A stretch of 64,000 nucleotides of DNA from a bacterium (lineage in GTDB: Bacteria > Auribacterota > UBA3054), in assembly GCA_017557885.1 (NCBI GenBank), contig JAFYXV010000010.1, positions 40,808 to 104,807 on the forward strand, in the 5' to 3' direction. The translations under genes and the position numbers were made by a program. Positions 1 to 8,146 of this stretch are shown one piece after another; within the stretch, counting starts at the first letter, position 1; every line of letters begins with the position of its first letter. Under the pieces are notes generated by a model. The model ran no database searches, had not been told where the DNA came from, and worked only from the letters and a program-made list of their open reading frames with translations.

Positions 1-284
1 TCAAAATTACCTTGAACAATTTCTCGGCGCTCTTCAAAGTGGATGATCCCGAGAACGTGCCGGAAGGCCAGGACTTCACCGTGAACGTGGCGGAGGATTC
101 CCTGACGGTCAACGACAAAGCTCTGGCGGAGCCCGCCGCGGCGGACATAAAGCCCCTTGAGCCGGTGCAGTTCGAAAGGATCGGCTATTTCACCCCCGAC
201 AGGACTACGACCAAGGAAGCGCCGGTTTACAACCGTACGGCCACGCTTAAAGACAGCTGGGGCAAGATCCAGAAAAAACAGTAA
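1..284 (+). CDS. glnS: Glutaminyl-tRNA synthetase, C-terminal end (5' truncated by window)
   Basis: The reading frame is open from the left edge and ends in TAA at 284, so only about the last 93 residues are seen. They match the C-terminal anticodon-binding beta-barrel end of class Ic glutaminyl-tRNA synthetases: VQFERIGYF followed by the PVYNRTATLKDSWGKI ending, equivalent to FQFEREGYF...PVFNRTVGLRDTWAKI in E. coli GlnRS. The family charges tRNA-Gln with glutamine in the cytoplasm. The catalytic HIGH and KMSKS motifs lie outside the window. The next gene starts 8 bases downstream. A glutamate-specific or non-discriminating relative is less likely, because the FERxGYF/NRTxxLKDxW tail is typical of GlnRS. 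Confidence 0.85.
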   Translation, partial: KITLNNFSALFKVDDPENVPEGQDFTVNVAEDSLTVNDKALAEPAAADIKPLEPVQFERIGYFTPDRTTTKEAPVYNRTATLKDSWGKIQKKQ

Positions 285-292
285 GGAAATTT

Positions 293-1357
293 ATGAACAG
301 GATTGAAAAACTTAGGGAAGAAATGAAGAAAAGCGGACTGGCCGCTTTGCTTCTCACGCAGCCGATGTCGATAGCTTATCTTACGGGCGTCAAAATAGCG
401 CCCGGCGAAAGGTTCTTCGCGCTTTACGTGGATGAGAAAGAATCAGCTCTTTTCGTCAACGTGCTCTTTTCCGTAACGGAGTGCAAGGGCGCGGAAATAA
501 AGAGCTACAAGGACGGCGACGATCCTTTGAAATCCGTCGCCGAGCGTTTTCCCAAGGACAGCCTTTGCGGCGTGGACGGCTTGATGCCGGCGAAAATTCT
601 CTTGAGGCTCATGGCTTTGCGCGGCGACCTTAAGTTTACGGACGGCGGCGCCCTCACGGCGAAAGTCCGCATGTACAAGGACAGGGTCGAGCAGGCCAAG
701 ATGCGCGCCTCCTCTCTGCAGAACGACGAAGTGATGGGCGAATTGATCGAGCTCGCGAAAAAGCGCCTCTCTGAAAAAGTCCTGGCGGAAAAACTGCTGC
801 CCATGTATCTGAAAAGGGGCGGCAGCGCCCTTTCTTTCGATCCCATCACGGGCTACGGCCCCCATGCGGCGGAGCCCCACCACGTTCCCGACGACACCAT
901 GCCTAAGGAAGGCGACTGCCTGGTCCTGGATATCGGCGGCGTTTTGGACGACTACTGCTCCGATATGACGAGAACGATTTTCCTTGGCGAACCGAGCCCG
1001 GAAATGCGCAAGATCTACGAAGTGGTGAAAGGCGCCCAGCAGGCCGCCCTTGATTTCATCAAGCCCGGCGTGCTTTTGAAGGACATCGACACGGTGGCCC
1101 GCGACTATATCGAGAAAGCCGGCTACGGGGAATACTTCACCCACCGCCTTGGCCACGGCATCGGCCTGGAAGTGCACGAAGAGCCTTCCATCGGCCTTCC
1201 CAACGGACTTTACGCCGAACCGGGCATGTGTTTCAGCGTCGAACCCGGCATCTATGTTCCCGGCTTGGGCGGCGTAAGGATCGAGGACCTCGTCATGATC
1301 ACCGATGAGGGAGTCGAGCTTCTTAACCACTTCAGCAAAGATCTCATAATCATCTGA
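293..1357 (+). CDS. M24 metallopeptidase, Xaa-Pro aminopeptidase/dipeptidase type
   Basis: A 354-residue protein with the two-domain layout of PepP/PepQ-like enzymes: an N-terminal creatinase-like domain (about 1-130) and a C-terminal pita-bread catalytic domain. All five dinuclear metal ligands can be placed: Asp213 (VLDIGG), Asp224 (SDMTRT), His288 (GHGIGLEVHE), Glu317 (SVEPGIY) and Glu331 (RIEDL). The family removes N-terminal residues next to proline or splits Xaa-Pro dipeptides, usually with Mn or Co. No signal peptide is seen, so it is cytoplasmic. AAGGAAAT precedes the ATG. The stop overlaps the next start (TGATG), so it is probably co-transcribed with apbE. Exact substrate (PepP or PepQ) cannot be decided from sequence. 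Confidence 0.9.
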   Translation: MNRIEKLREEMKKSGLAALLLTQPMSIAYLTGVKIAPGERFFALYVDEKESALFVNVLFSVTECKGAEIKSYKDGDDPLKSVAERFPKDSLCGVDGLMPAKILLRLMALRGDLKFTDGGALTAKVRMYKDRVEQAKMRASSLQNDEVMGELIELAKKRLSEKVLAEKLLPMYLKRGGSALSFDPITGYGPHAAEPHHVPDDTMPKEGDCLVLDIGGVLDDYCSDMTRTIFLGEPSPEMRKIYEVVKGAQQAALDFIKPGVLLKDIDTVARDYIEKAGYGEYFTHRLGHGIGLEVHEEPSIGLPNGLYAEPGMCFSVEPGIYVPGLGGVRIEDLVMITDEGVELLNHFSKDLIII

Positions 1358-2358
1358 TGAAAAAGGCCACTTTTATAACGGTGGCCTTTTTGCTTGCGGC
1401 CGCCGCAACAATTTTCTTCGCCAATAGGAAAAGAAGCGAGTGGATCGAAGAGAAACGCTTCCAGATGGCGACTGTCACGAAGATCGTCATCCCCAACGTC
1501 AAGGGAAGCCGTCAGGCCCTGCAGGAAGCTTTCGCGGCTATCGACGAAGTGGAGCGCGCGGCCAGCCGCTTTATCCCCGAAAGCGAGATCAACACTCTTG
1601 GCGACGGAGAATGGCATAAGCTTTCGCCTCTGCTTCTGCCTATGTGGCTGAAAGCCCGGGAGCTCTACGAATTGTCCGGAGGACGCTTCGACCCAACCGC
1701 CGGAAAATTGATCAGTCTTTGGGGCTTCGGTCCGGAAGGGGTGAAGAAGGAACCTACCGAAGAGGAACTGGCGGAGGCGCTGCGCTTGACAGGCCTTAAC
1801 AAAGTTGAAACATCCAACGATTTCATCCGCCTTCCCTTGGGCATGAGCCTCGATTTTAATTCCCTGGCGGCGGGCTACGCCGCCGATCATGCCGCCCAGG
1901 TTCTATGGAAGCATGGGATATCTGATTTTTTGGTGGATGCCGGCGGCGAGATCGTCTGTTCCTCCGAGGGGAAAAAAATCTGGGATATTGGCATAAAGGA
2001 TCCCGAGGGCGAAAATGAAACGACGGTGATCTCTATCCGCAACGGCGCCGTCTCCACCTCGGGAAGCTACGCAAACTTCTATAAGAGCGGTTCCAACGCT
2101 TTCACCCATATAGTTGACGCCAAAACCGGGAAAGCGGCCAAAACGAGCTTGCTAAGCGTTTCTGTTGTCGCTTGCGACGGCATCATGGCCGACGGATTGT
2201 CCACCATGCTCTTCTGTCTGCCACCCGAGACAGGCAAAGCGTGGGCGGCGGGAATTTGCGATATTGACCTGGATTTTTCGGTCATGTTCATAGAAGAAGC
2301 CGAAGGAAAAATACGCGTAACGAAAAACGAAGGCTGGAAAGCGCTGGAAAAGCGCTGA
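1357..2358 (+). CDS. apbE: FAD:protein FMN transferase (ApbE)
   Basis: A 333-residue ApbE-family protein. Residues 1-22 form a hydrophobic signal or anchor, so the enzyme probably faces the periplasm. It covalently attaches FMN from FAD to Thr/Ser of partner proteins such as RNF/NQR subunits. Family landmarks: FDPTAG (about 122), the LDF...AAGYAAD helix, DAGGEI, and the C-terminal AVSTSGSY...HIVDAKTGK...ADGLSTMLF block carrying the Mg-binding Asp/Thr region. The usual LDLGGIAKGY is LDFNSLAAGY here, so the paired glycines are Asn-Ser. It overlaps the peptidase gene by one base. Its target flavoprotein is not in the window. Confidence 0.9.
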   Translation: MKKATFITVAFLLAAAATIFFANRKRSEWIEEKRFQMATVTKIVIPNVKGSRQALQEAFAAIDEVERAASRFIPESEINTLGDGEWHKLSPLLLPMWLKARELYELSGGRFDPTAGKLISLWGFGPEGVKKEPTEEELAEALRLTGLNKVETSNDFIRLPLGMSLDFNSLAAGYAADHAAQVLWKHGISDFLVDAGGEIVCSSEGKKIWDIGIKDPEGENETTVISIRNGAVSTSGSYANFYKSGSNAFTHIVDAKTGKAAKTSLLSVSVVACDGIMADGLSTMLFCLPPETGKAWAAGICDIDLDFSVMFIEEAEGKIRVTKNEGWKALEKR

Positions 2359-2359
2359 A

Positions 2360-2584
2360 TTAGAAGAACAGTTCAGGTTCCGTTTCGCGCAGGATCTGCG
2401 CCAGCAATTTGTAATCCAGATACTGGATCCCTTCCTCGCCTTTGTGGATCATTTCAGCCAGCCGGCTTTTATAATAAATGTCCATGGCTTTTTCCAAGGA
2501 GAGAGAATGTTTTTCGGCTAGGAAGGCAATAATTCTTTCTTCCAATCTCTCTTTATAGATCTTTTCCAAAACGTTGCCATCCAT
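2360..2584 (-). CDS. Small protein, third gene of DUF3791/DUF3990 cassette
   Basis: A 74-residue, mostly helical, charged protein beginning MDGNVLEKIYKERLEERI. No named domain is recognised with certainty. It starts 2 bases after the DUF3990 gene ends and its stop lies 1 base from the convergent apbE stop, so it is the last gene of a tight three-gene minus-strand unit. Small helical partners of this kind are often encoded beside DUF3990 genes. A role as a second antitoxin or chaperone-like partner is inference from position only. Confidence 0.7.
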   Translation of the reverse strand: MDGNVLEKIYKERLEERIIAFLAEKHSLSLEKAMDIYYKSRLAEMIHKGEEGIQYLDYKLLAQILRETEPELFF

Positions 2585-2586
2585 GA

Positions 2587-3066
2587 TCAGATCTCCTCGT
2601 AAGAAACAAATGACTGTAATTTATTCAAAGCGACCTGGTTTATAAAGGCAATCTGATCGTAAGAAGGATAGGTCTTGATCTCGCGCAGCGCTCTTTCTTT
2701 TTCCCAAACGCCGCTGCGATACATGTCAACCACCCTGAAAACATCATCATCGGCAACTTTGCCGGAAATTACGTCGTATCGTTTGTATTCCTCCGAGCCA
2801 TCGCGGCAAGCGCAAACAAAATCAAGCCATTCCTGCAAATCATCAGGGAAAGTTTTCAGCTTGAAACCGTCAAGGGTTTCGCACATTTCATAGACGTTCA
2901 CGACGGCCTTTCCCTTTTTTAGGATATTTCTTTTCCTTTTCGCCCAGCGTACAGCTTGCTTTTTTTCAGTTGTGACATAGAATCCCTTGCCAAAGTCCAG
3001 GAGTTTGTAAGAATATGTCACGTCAGGTTTCTCTATGACGGCAAGGGAACCATGGTAAACTATCAT
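2587..3066 (-). CDS. DUF3990 family protein, putative toxin with ADP-ribosyltransferase-like fold
   Basis: A 159-residue protein matching the DUF3990 pattern closely: an N-terminal VYHGS, then DFGKGFYVTTEKKQAVRWA (about 25-43), a central EWLDFVCACR, YDVISGKVADDDVF, and a C-terminal QIAFINQVALNKL. The HG...GFY...T arrangement resembles the NAD-binding strand pattern of ADP-ribosyltransferase-like proteins, which is the basis for proposing a toxin role; that role is inference. Its start overlaps the end of the DUF3791 gene by 4 bases (ATGA), so the two are translationally coupled, as toxin-antitoxin pairs commonly are. The G+C-rich neighbours are housekeeping-like genes, so the cassette may be a small acquired module. 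Confidence 0.85.
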   Translation of the reverse strand: MIVYHGSLAVIEKPDVTYSYKLLDFGKGFYVTTEKKQAVRWAKRKRNILKKGKAVVNVYEMCETLDGFKLKTFPDDLQEWLDFVCACRDGSEEYKRYDVISGKVADDDVFRVVDMYRSGVWEKERALREIKTYPSYDQIAFINQVALNKLQSFVSYEEI

Positions 3067-3275
3067 ACTTTTATTTCCCTCGCTTTTAAAAATTCCTCCA
3101 CGTCGTTAACTACATAAGCGGTGCTTTGCGTGTGCAGAACGTCGTGATAGGAAACAAGGAAATCCAAGCATCCGGAATTTTTGAGCGTGTTGTAGCACTC
3201 CGACGGAGAACAGCCCCACTTGTCAGCGCAAGCGTGGATGATGTACACGACAAACTCAAAAGATTTTTGCGACAT
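3063..3275 (-). CDS. DUF3791 family small protein, putative antitoxin partner
   Basis: A 70-residue protein matching DUF3791: FVVYIIHACADKWG, a central SECYNTLKNSG, and the diagnostic SYHDVLHTQSTAYVVNDVEEFL near residues 42-63. It is the first gene of the minus-strand cassette and is coupled by a 4-base overlap to the DUF3990 gene. An extended -10 element (TGCTAAAAC) lies about 55 bases upstream, so the unit has its own promoter. No clear Shine-Dalgarno sequence precedes the start. The first-gene, small-protein position fits an antitoxin, but no DNA-binding motif is visible and the role is not shown by sequence alone. Confidence 0.82.
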   Translation of the reverse strand: MSQKSFEFVVYIIHACADKWGCSPSECYNTLKNSGCLDFLVSYHDVLHTQSTAYVVNDVEEFLKAREIKV

Positions 3276-3327
3276 AAAGATTAAACGATGCTGGAAATTG
3301 GAAATTTCACAAGGGAACGTTTGCTCT

Positions 3328-3336
3328 GTTTTAGCA
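3328..3336 (-). promoter_or_regulatory. Extended -10 promoter of the DUF3791/DUF3990 cassette
   Basis: On the minus strand this reads TGCTAAAAC. It matches the TG[C/G]TA[A/T]AAT element that recurs in front of many genes here, apart from the last base. It would give a leader of about 45 bases before the DUF3791 start. Confidence 0.5.
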
Positions 3337-3433
3337 TATGTTTCGAAAAAACGGCGCCGGCGCTTTTGCGCAAATCATTTCCATAAAAATAGGCGCGCCT
3401 TTGTTAGCCCTGGCCGACGCCGGGGAAGCCATC

Positions 3434-4054
3434 TTATGCAAAGGCGTCTCCCCTGAGATTCTTAACGTAAGTTTTGATGACCTCCACGGCGCCTTCCACG
3501 CCGATCTTTCCCGTGTTGACGTTCAGGTCGAAGGCCGGCCCCGGCCCCCAGTTAGAACCGGTGTAATAGCTGTAAAACTTCGCCCTGGCGCCGTCCGCCG
3601 CCAAAAGTTTTTTCTTCATTTCCTCAAAGGAGCACTTTTCCTCCGGCGGCAGCAGAGAGAGTTTTCTCCTCACTCTGTCCTCGATGGGCGCGTAAACGAA
3701 AACGTCCACGGTGGGAAGTTCTCTTAAAATGTAATTGGAGGCCCGGCCCACGATGACGCAGTTTCCCTTGCCGGCGACTTGCAGAATGGTCTCGGCCTGC
3801 TCCTGGAAAACGGAATCGGGAACCACCGGGGAAGACAACCCCGCCATGGGGAAGCCCAGGGCGAAGGAAGCCCACAGTCCCGGCGCCTGCTCCTCTCTTT
3901 TTTCCATGTATTCCTTGTCGAAATTCGTGCGCTGGGCGGTGATGCCGATGAGGTTGTTGTCGTAAAAATCCAGGTTCAATTCTTTGGCCAATCTTTTGCC
4001 GATCTCCCGGCCGCCGCTGCCGTTTTCTCTTCCGATGGTGATGACAAGGGACAT
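3434..4054 (-). CDS. Cytidylate kinase-like family protein
   Basis: The start is placed at the ATG at 4054 because GGAGG sits 7 bases upstream and the protein then opens MSLVITIGRENGSGGREIG, as family members do; an upstream ATG at 4093 would add 13 unlikely residues. The 206-residue product has the P-loop variant GRENGSGGREIGKRLA (about 7-22), DNNLI, the VIVGRASNYIL core, a VFVYAP strand and the basic DRVRRK segment typical of Cytidylate_kin2 proteins. The fold is that of nucleoside monophosphate kinases, but the substrate is not established for most of this family. The canonical Cmk is longer and differently organised. It is a single gene with its own extended -10 promoter. Confidence 0.85.
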   Translation of the reverse strand: MSLVITIGRENGSGGREIGKRLAKELNLDFYDNNLIGITAQRTNFDKEYMEKREEQAPGLWASFALGFPMAGLSSPVVPDSVFQEQAETILQVAGKGNCVIVGRASNYILRELPTVDVFVYAPIEDRVRRKLSLLPPEEKCSFEEMKKKLLAADGARAKFYSYYTGSNWGPGPAFDLNVNTGKIGVEGAVEVIKTYVKNLRGDAFA

Positions 4055-4097
4055 AATTTTCCTCCGCAAAGAAATAAAATACGCGTTCTTCAACTCT

Positions 4098-4106
4098 ATT
4101 TTAGCA
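4098..4106 (-). promoter_or_regulatory. Extended -10 promoter of the cytidylate kinase-like gene
   Basis: The minus strand reads TGCTAAAAT. Transcription would begin near 4091 and give a leader of about 37 bases containing the GGAGG ribosome site. Confidence 0.6.
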
Positions 4107-4197
4107 TTATTGCCCGATCCTTTGAAACCTTTGGGCGCGGCCGCGCAGGACTTTTGAAAAACCAGGCGGTCATTCGGGAGATTTAAACGTGCGGATT

Positions 4198-4206
4198 TGA
4201 TAAAAT
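4198..4206 (+). promoter_or_regulatory. Extended -10 promoter of the TMEM43-family gene
   Basis: TGATAAAAT lies 44 bases before the ATG at 4251. A GGAGG ribosome site follows in the leader. No convincing -35 is seen, as is usual for extended -10 promoters. Confidence 0.55.
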
Positions 4207-4250
4207 TGAATATATTCCTTTAACTCAATATTGATCCGGAGGAAACATAT

Positions 4251-5435
4251 ATGTCCGACAGCTATACCAAAACCACCACCACCTCCCTTGGCTCCAGACT
4301 CGGCTCGTCTTTGATAGGCGTAATCGTCGGCATCGTCCTTTTCATCGCGGCTTTTCCCTTGATCTTCTGGAACGAAGGTCGGGCCATCAAGAGGACGAAA
4401 TCTTTGAACGAAGGCCAGCAGGTGTGCGTAACCGTTGACAACTCCCAAGCCGTCCCGGAGAACGAAGGCAAACTGATCCACACCTCCGGCAGCGTCAAGA
4501 CCGCCGAAACGCTTTCCGATACCATGTTCGGGCAGACCGTTTCCAACGCTTTGAGTTTCTCCAGAACGGTCATGATGTACCAATGGCAGGAGCACGAGAA
4601 AAGTGAGACCAAGAAGAAGACCGGCGGCAGCACGGAAACGAAGACCACCTACACCTACACCAAAGAGTGGGTGGATCACCCCGTCTCCTCCTCTTCCTTT
4701 GAAAAAGAAGAGGGCCACGAAAATCCCACCGAGTGGCCTGTGGAGGGCGAGACCTGGCAGGTCGGCAACGCCCAGCTTGGCGCTTTCGAGCTTTCCCGGG
4801 AACAGATAGAGAGAGCGGGGAAAGAGGAGCCCTTCAAGCCTTTTGTCACTAACAACATGCCGCTTCCCCAGGGCCTTGATTCCGCTTACGTCAGGACTTC
4901 CGAGGGCTTCTACCGCGGAACTGATCCCCAGAGTGTCAATCCCGGCTCCCCCAAGATCGGCGATATCAAAGTGACTTTCGAGGTGACGCCGGTCTGCGCC
5001 ATAAGCATGGCGGGCGCCCAGGTCGGCAACACCATCGCTCCTTACCAGACCAAATTCGGCACGATCCTTCTGCAGTACAACGGAACCATGACCAAAGAGG
5101 ACATCTTCGCGGCGGCCCACCGGGACAACGCCATCCTCACCTGGCTTCTCAGAGTGGCGGCGCTTCTGATGTTCTTTATCGGCTTGAAACTAATAATCGG
5201 CCCGCTCAACGTGCTGGCGGACATCATTCCCTTCTTCGGGAACATCATGGATTTCGTGACGGGCACGGCGACCTTCCTCATCGCGCTTGTTTTGACGCTC
5301 ATTACGGTGGCGATCGCCTGGCTGACGGTCAGGCCCGTCATCGGCATTGCGCTTATTGTGATCGCCGCGCTTTTGATCTTCCTGGCGAAAAAGAAAAAGA
5401 AAGTAACGAAGCAGCCTCAGGAGCAGGCGCAGTGA
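4251..5435 (+). CDS. TMEM43 family membrane protein
   Basis: A 394-residue protein with an N-terminal transmembrane helix (about 18-40, followed by FWNEGRAIK), a large soluble middle domain, and three hydrophobic segments near the C-terminus (about 300-385) before a Lys-rich, Gln-rich tail. The FWNEGR motif after TM1, the GKLIHTSG segment and the WPVEGETWQVGNAQLGAFELS block identify the TMEM43/LUMA family found in bacteria and animals. The molecular function of bacterial members is unknown; a role in membrane organisation is the usual guess. It has a strong GGAGG ribosome site and its own extended -10. The subtilase gene follows 7 bases downstream, so the two may be co-transcribed. Confidence 0.85.
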   Translation: MSDSYTKTTTTSLGSRLGSSLIGVIVGIVLFIAAFPLIFWNEGRAIKRTKSLNEGQQVCVTVDNSQAVPENEGKLIHTSGSVKTAETLSDTMFGQTVSNALSFSRTVMMYQWQEHEKSETKKKTGGSTETKTTYTYTKEWVDHPVSSSSFEKEEGHENPTEWPVEGETWQVGNAQLGAFELSREQIERAGKEEPFKPFVTNNMPLPQGLDSAYVRTSEGFYRGTDPQSVNPGSPKIGDIKVTFEVTPVCAISMAGAQVGNTIAPYQTKFGTILLQYNGTMTKEDIFAAAHRDNAILTWLLRVAALLMFFIGLKLIIGPLNVLADIIPFFGNIMDFVTGTATFLIALVLTLITVAIAWLTVRPVIGIALIVIAALLIFLAKKKKKVTKQPQEQAQ

Positions 5436-5442
5436 TCTTTTT

Positions 5443-7131
5443 ATGTCCCGCACGGTTTTCATAGTTCTCCTTTGCGCCTTTCTTCTGGCGGTGGGCTTTC
5501 TTCTGGGCCGCCGAAGCCGGGAGGACGGACGAAGCCTGACCGCAGGCGGCCCGGCGTCCCAGAGTTTCCGCAGCGAAGCGGCGCAGGCCTCTCGGAAGCC
5601 GCCCTTGAAAAAGGATGAGGCGGCGGCGCCTGTTTCCGCTTCCTACCAGGGATCGGAAGAGAGCGGGGCTTCTTCGGAAAAGCTTGAAAACGACGGCCAA
5701 AACAACGGAAACGCCTATCTGGAAGGGGAGCTTATATTGCGCCCCAAGGAAGGCGTTTCCATGGCGCAGCTGATCGCCTTTCTGAAAGAAAAAAGCATTG
5801 CGGTGATCGGGGACATTCCGGAACTGGGGCTCGTTAGAGTCGTCCTGCCCGACGATCTGAGCGTTCCCCAGGCGGAAAAATTCCTGAAGGGCAAAGACGA
5901 GATCGCCGACACGGTGAGGAACGCCCCGGTGTCACTGGATCCGCTGCCCAACGATCCGTCCTCTTTGGCGCAGGCGAGACCGGTGGGATCTTCGGCCCTC
6001 CGCATGATGTCCGTGGACGAAAGCGGGACTTTCCGCAACGGCGACGGCATCCTTGTGGCGGTCCTTGACACCGGCGTGGATGAAACGCATCCCGCCCTGG
6101 CGGGACAGACGATCTCCGGTTATGACTTCGTCAACGATATGGCCTATCAGAAGGATCTCAACGGCCACGGCACCGCCTGCGCCTCGCTTATAGCCGGCCG
6201 GGGCGGGGAAAACATTTCCGGGACCGCGCCTATGGCGAAGATCCTTCCGGTGAAGGTCATGGACGACAAAGGGAAAAGCGACGGTTTCTCCGTGGCCCAG
6301 GGGATAATCTACGCCGTCAAAAAAGGCGCCAAGATCATCAACATGAGCCTTGGCACCTCCTCGGAGACCAATCTCTTGGACGAAGCCCTGAATTATGCCA
6401 TGGACCACGACTGCCTGGTGGTGGCGGCCTCCGGCAACGAGGGAAAGGAAGGGGAGAATTATCCCGCCAACCTGGAGGGCGTTTTATGCGTGGGCGCGGT
6501 GGACGGGGAAAAATGGAAAGCGCCTTTCTCAAACTACGGCTCCAAGGTCGATCTGGTTGCGCCGGGAGTTTTTGTGGCGGCGGCTTCCTTGAACGGCGGG
6601 ACGGTTCTTATGAGCGGCACCAGCAGCGCGGCGCCTCTCATTTCCGGCGCGGCCGCCAGCCTTTGGTCGGAGAATCCCAATTGGAGCGCTTCATTGGTAG
6701 CGGAAAAACTTATGGCGGAAGCGGACGACCTGGGTTCCCCGGGGGCGGACGACTGGTACGGCAGCGGTTTGGTGAACCTTCACAGGGCCAGAAGAAAAAC
6801 GCAGGAAAACGACATGGCCCTAACTTCCCTTTATTTCGATCCTCCCAATCTGGTGCAGGGCCAAAGCGTCACCATGGTGGCGGTCTTCCAGAACCAGGGG
6901 ACCGAGCGCGTTTCCGACGGTTCTGCTATCATTAAGGTGGACTCGAAAACCAAGGAGATCCTTTTGCCTGCCCTGGATCCGGGAGCGTCCTGCGAAGTGA
7001 GGGAAGACCTTGCTCTTCCGGAGGGGCGGGCGAAAAGAGAAATGTACCTGGAAGTTAAAGTCGAGACGAAACGGACGGAAGCCCGTTTGGACAACAACGG
7101 GCAAAGGATAGTTATCAGCGAAAGGAAATAA
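5443..7131 (+). CDS. Membrane-anchored subtilisin-family serine protease with C-terminal CARDB-like domain
   Basis: A 562-residue S8 peptidase. Residues 4-22 form a signal or anchor helix. A low-complexity linker follows, then a propeptide-like region (about 90-165, ELILRPKEGVSMAQL...). The catalytic domain shows Asp209 (VAVLDTGVD), His242 (GHGTACASLIAG), an oxyanion-region Asn (AASGNEG) and the nucleophile Ser394 (SGTSSAAP). The last 110 residues (PPNLVQGQSVTMVAVFQNQGTE) look like a CARDB/Ig-type adhesion module. The triad is complete, so activity in the periplasm or at the outer surface is expected. It lies 7 bases after the TMEM43 gene and 1 base before rfbD. The substrate is unknown. Confidence 0.92.
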   Translation: MSRTVFIVLLCAFLLAVGFLLGRRSREDGRSLTAGGPASQSFRSEAAQASRKPPLKKDEAAAPVSASYQGSEESGASSEKLENDGQNNGNAYLEGELILRPKEGVSMAQLIAFLKEKSIAVIGDIPELGLVRVVLPDDLSVPQAEKFLKGKDEIADTVRNAPVSLDPLPNDPSSLAQARPVGSSALRMMSVDESGTFRNGDGILVAVLDTGVDETHPALAGQTISGYDFVNDMAYQKDLNGHGTACASLIAGRGGENISGTAPMAKILPVKVMDDKGKSDGFSVAQGIIYAVKKGAKIINMSLGTSSETNLLDEALNYAMDHDCLVVAASGNEGKEGENYPANLEGVLCVGAVDGEKWKAPFSNYGSKVDLVAPGVFVAAASLNGGTVLMSGTSSAAPLISGAAASLWSENPNWSASLVAEKLMAEADDLGSPGADDWYGSGLVNLHRARRKTQENDMALTSLYFDPPNLVQGQSVTMVAVFQNQGTERVSDGSAIIKVDSKTKEILLPALDPGASCEVREDLALPEGRAKREMYLEVKVETKRTEARLDNNGQRIVISERK

Positions 7132-7132
7132 A

Positions 7133-7999
7133 ATGAGAATACTTATTGCGGGAGCAAACGGCATGCTGGCGCGGGCCGTCAGAAGGACTTTGGCCGGCGA
7201 ACACAGCCTTTTTTTAACGGACGTGGGCGAGATGAACATCCTGAAAAAAGAGGAAATCAAGAGGATCTGCGATCTAATTGAGCCGGAATTGATACTGAAC
7301 TGCGCGGCCTACACCGCGGTGGACAAGGCGGAGGAAGACCAGGCCTTCGCCAGGGCTTTGAACGCGGAAGGCCCCTCTAATCTCGCTCATGAGTGCGCTA
7401 AAAGGCATATTCCCCTCGTTCACATCAGCACGGACTTCGTCTTTTTCGGGGACGGCAGCCACCCCATGAAGGAGGACGATCCCACTTCCCCTCGTGGCGT
7501 TTACGCCGTGACGAAAAGGGAAGGGGAGGAACTTATTGAAAAGAGCGGCTGCGATTATCTCATTGTCAGGACCGCCTGGCTTTACGGAGTGGGCGGGAAA
7601 AACTTCCCCCTCACCATGCTGAACCTTGCCAAGGACAGGGATCTTCTGACGGTGGTCCACGATCAGGTGGGGTCGCCGACTTTCACCAACGACCTGGCCT
7701 GGGCCTTAAAAAACCTCATCGCCTGCGGCGCCAGGGGCTTCGTGCATTTCACCAACGACAGCGGCGGCGGCATAAGCTGGTTCGACCTGGCCTGCGCCAC
7801 CATCGAAGAAGCGCAGAAGCTCGGCCTTCTTCCCGCCGGCAAAAAAGTCGAAGTCAAGCCTGTGACCACGAAGGAATTCCCCCGCCCGGCGCCCCGCCCG
7901 GCTTATTCCGTCCTCTGCTTGGATAAATTCACCGCCTTGACGGGCCTGAAGCCGCCGCATTGGCGGGAGGCTTTAGTCCGTTATCTCAAAGAGCTTTAA
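7133..7999 (+). CDS. rfbD: dTDP-4-dehydrorhamnose reductase
   Basis: A 288-residue extended short-chain dehydrogenase of the RmlD/RfbD type. It has an N-terminal nucleotide-binding GANGMLARAV (about 7-16), NCAAYTAVDKAEED, STDFVFFGD, the YAVTKREGE catalytic Tyr-x3-Lys (about 123-131), VRTAWLYG and VVHDQVGSPTFTNDLA. The family reduces dTDP-6-deoxy-L-lyxo-4-hexulose to dTDP-L-rhamnose for surface polysaccharides. No rfbA, rfbB or rfbC is adjacent, so the rest of the pathway must lie elsewhere. The ribosome site AGGA lies in the end of the subtilase gene, which implies coupling. The gene has normal core composition. Confidence 0.92.
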   Translation: MRILIAGANGMLARAVRRTLAGEHSLFLTDVGEMNILKKEEIKRICDLIEPELILNCAAYTAVDKAEEDQAFARALNAEGPSNLAHECAKRHIPLVHISTDFVFFGDGSHPMKEDDPTSPRGVYAVTKREGEELIEKSGCDYLIVRTAWLYGVGGKNFPLTMLNLAKDRDLLTVVHDQVGSPTFTNDLAWALKNLIACGARGFVHFTNDSGGGISWFDLACATIEEAQKLGLLPAGKKVEVKPVTTKEFPRPAPRPAYSVLCLDKFTALTGLKPPHWREALVRYLKEL

Positions 8000-8042
8000 A
8001 CTTTCTTTTTTGGCCGAAAAAGGCCTTTTGAGCATTTTTCTG

Positions 8043-8064
8043 TTTTCCCTCCCAAAAGGGAAAA
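8043..8064 (+). terminator. Hairpin downstream of rfbD
   Basis: TTTTCCCT and AGGGAAAA form a perfect 8-bp stem with a 6-base loop. There is no good T-run after it, so termination is only a possibility. A shorter GGCC-GAAAAA-GGCC-TTTT hairpin lies just upstream near 8014-8031. Confidence 0.4.
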
Positions 8065-8095
8065 ATGCTGCGTTGTGTTTTTAATACCGTTAAAA

Positions 8096-8104
8096 TGCTA
8101 AAAT
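8096..8104 (+). promoter_or_regulatory. Extended -10 promoter of the coiled-coil lipoprotein gene
   Basis: TGCTAAAAT lies 42 bases before the ATG at 8147. A CAAGGAG ribosome site follows in the leader. Confidence 0.6.
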
Positions 8105-8146
8105 TAATTGAAAAAATTTTTTGCTAATTTCAATCAAGGAGATATT

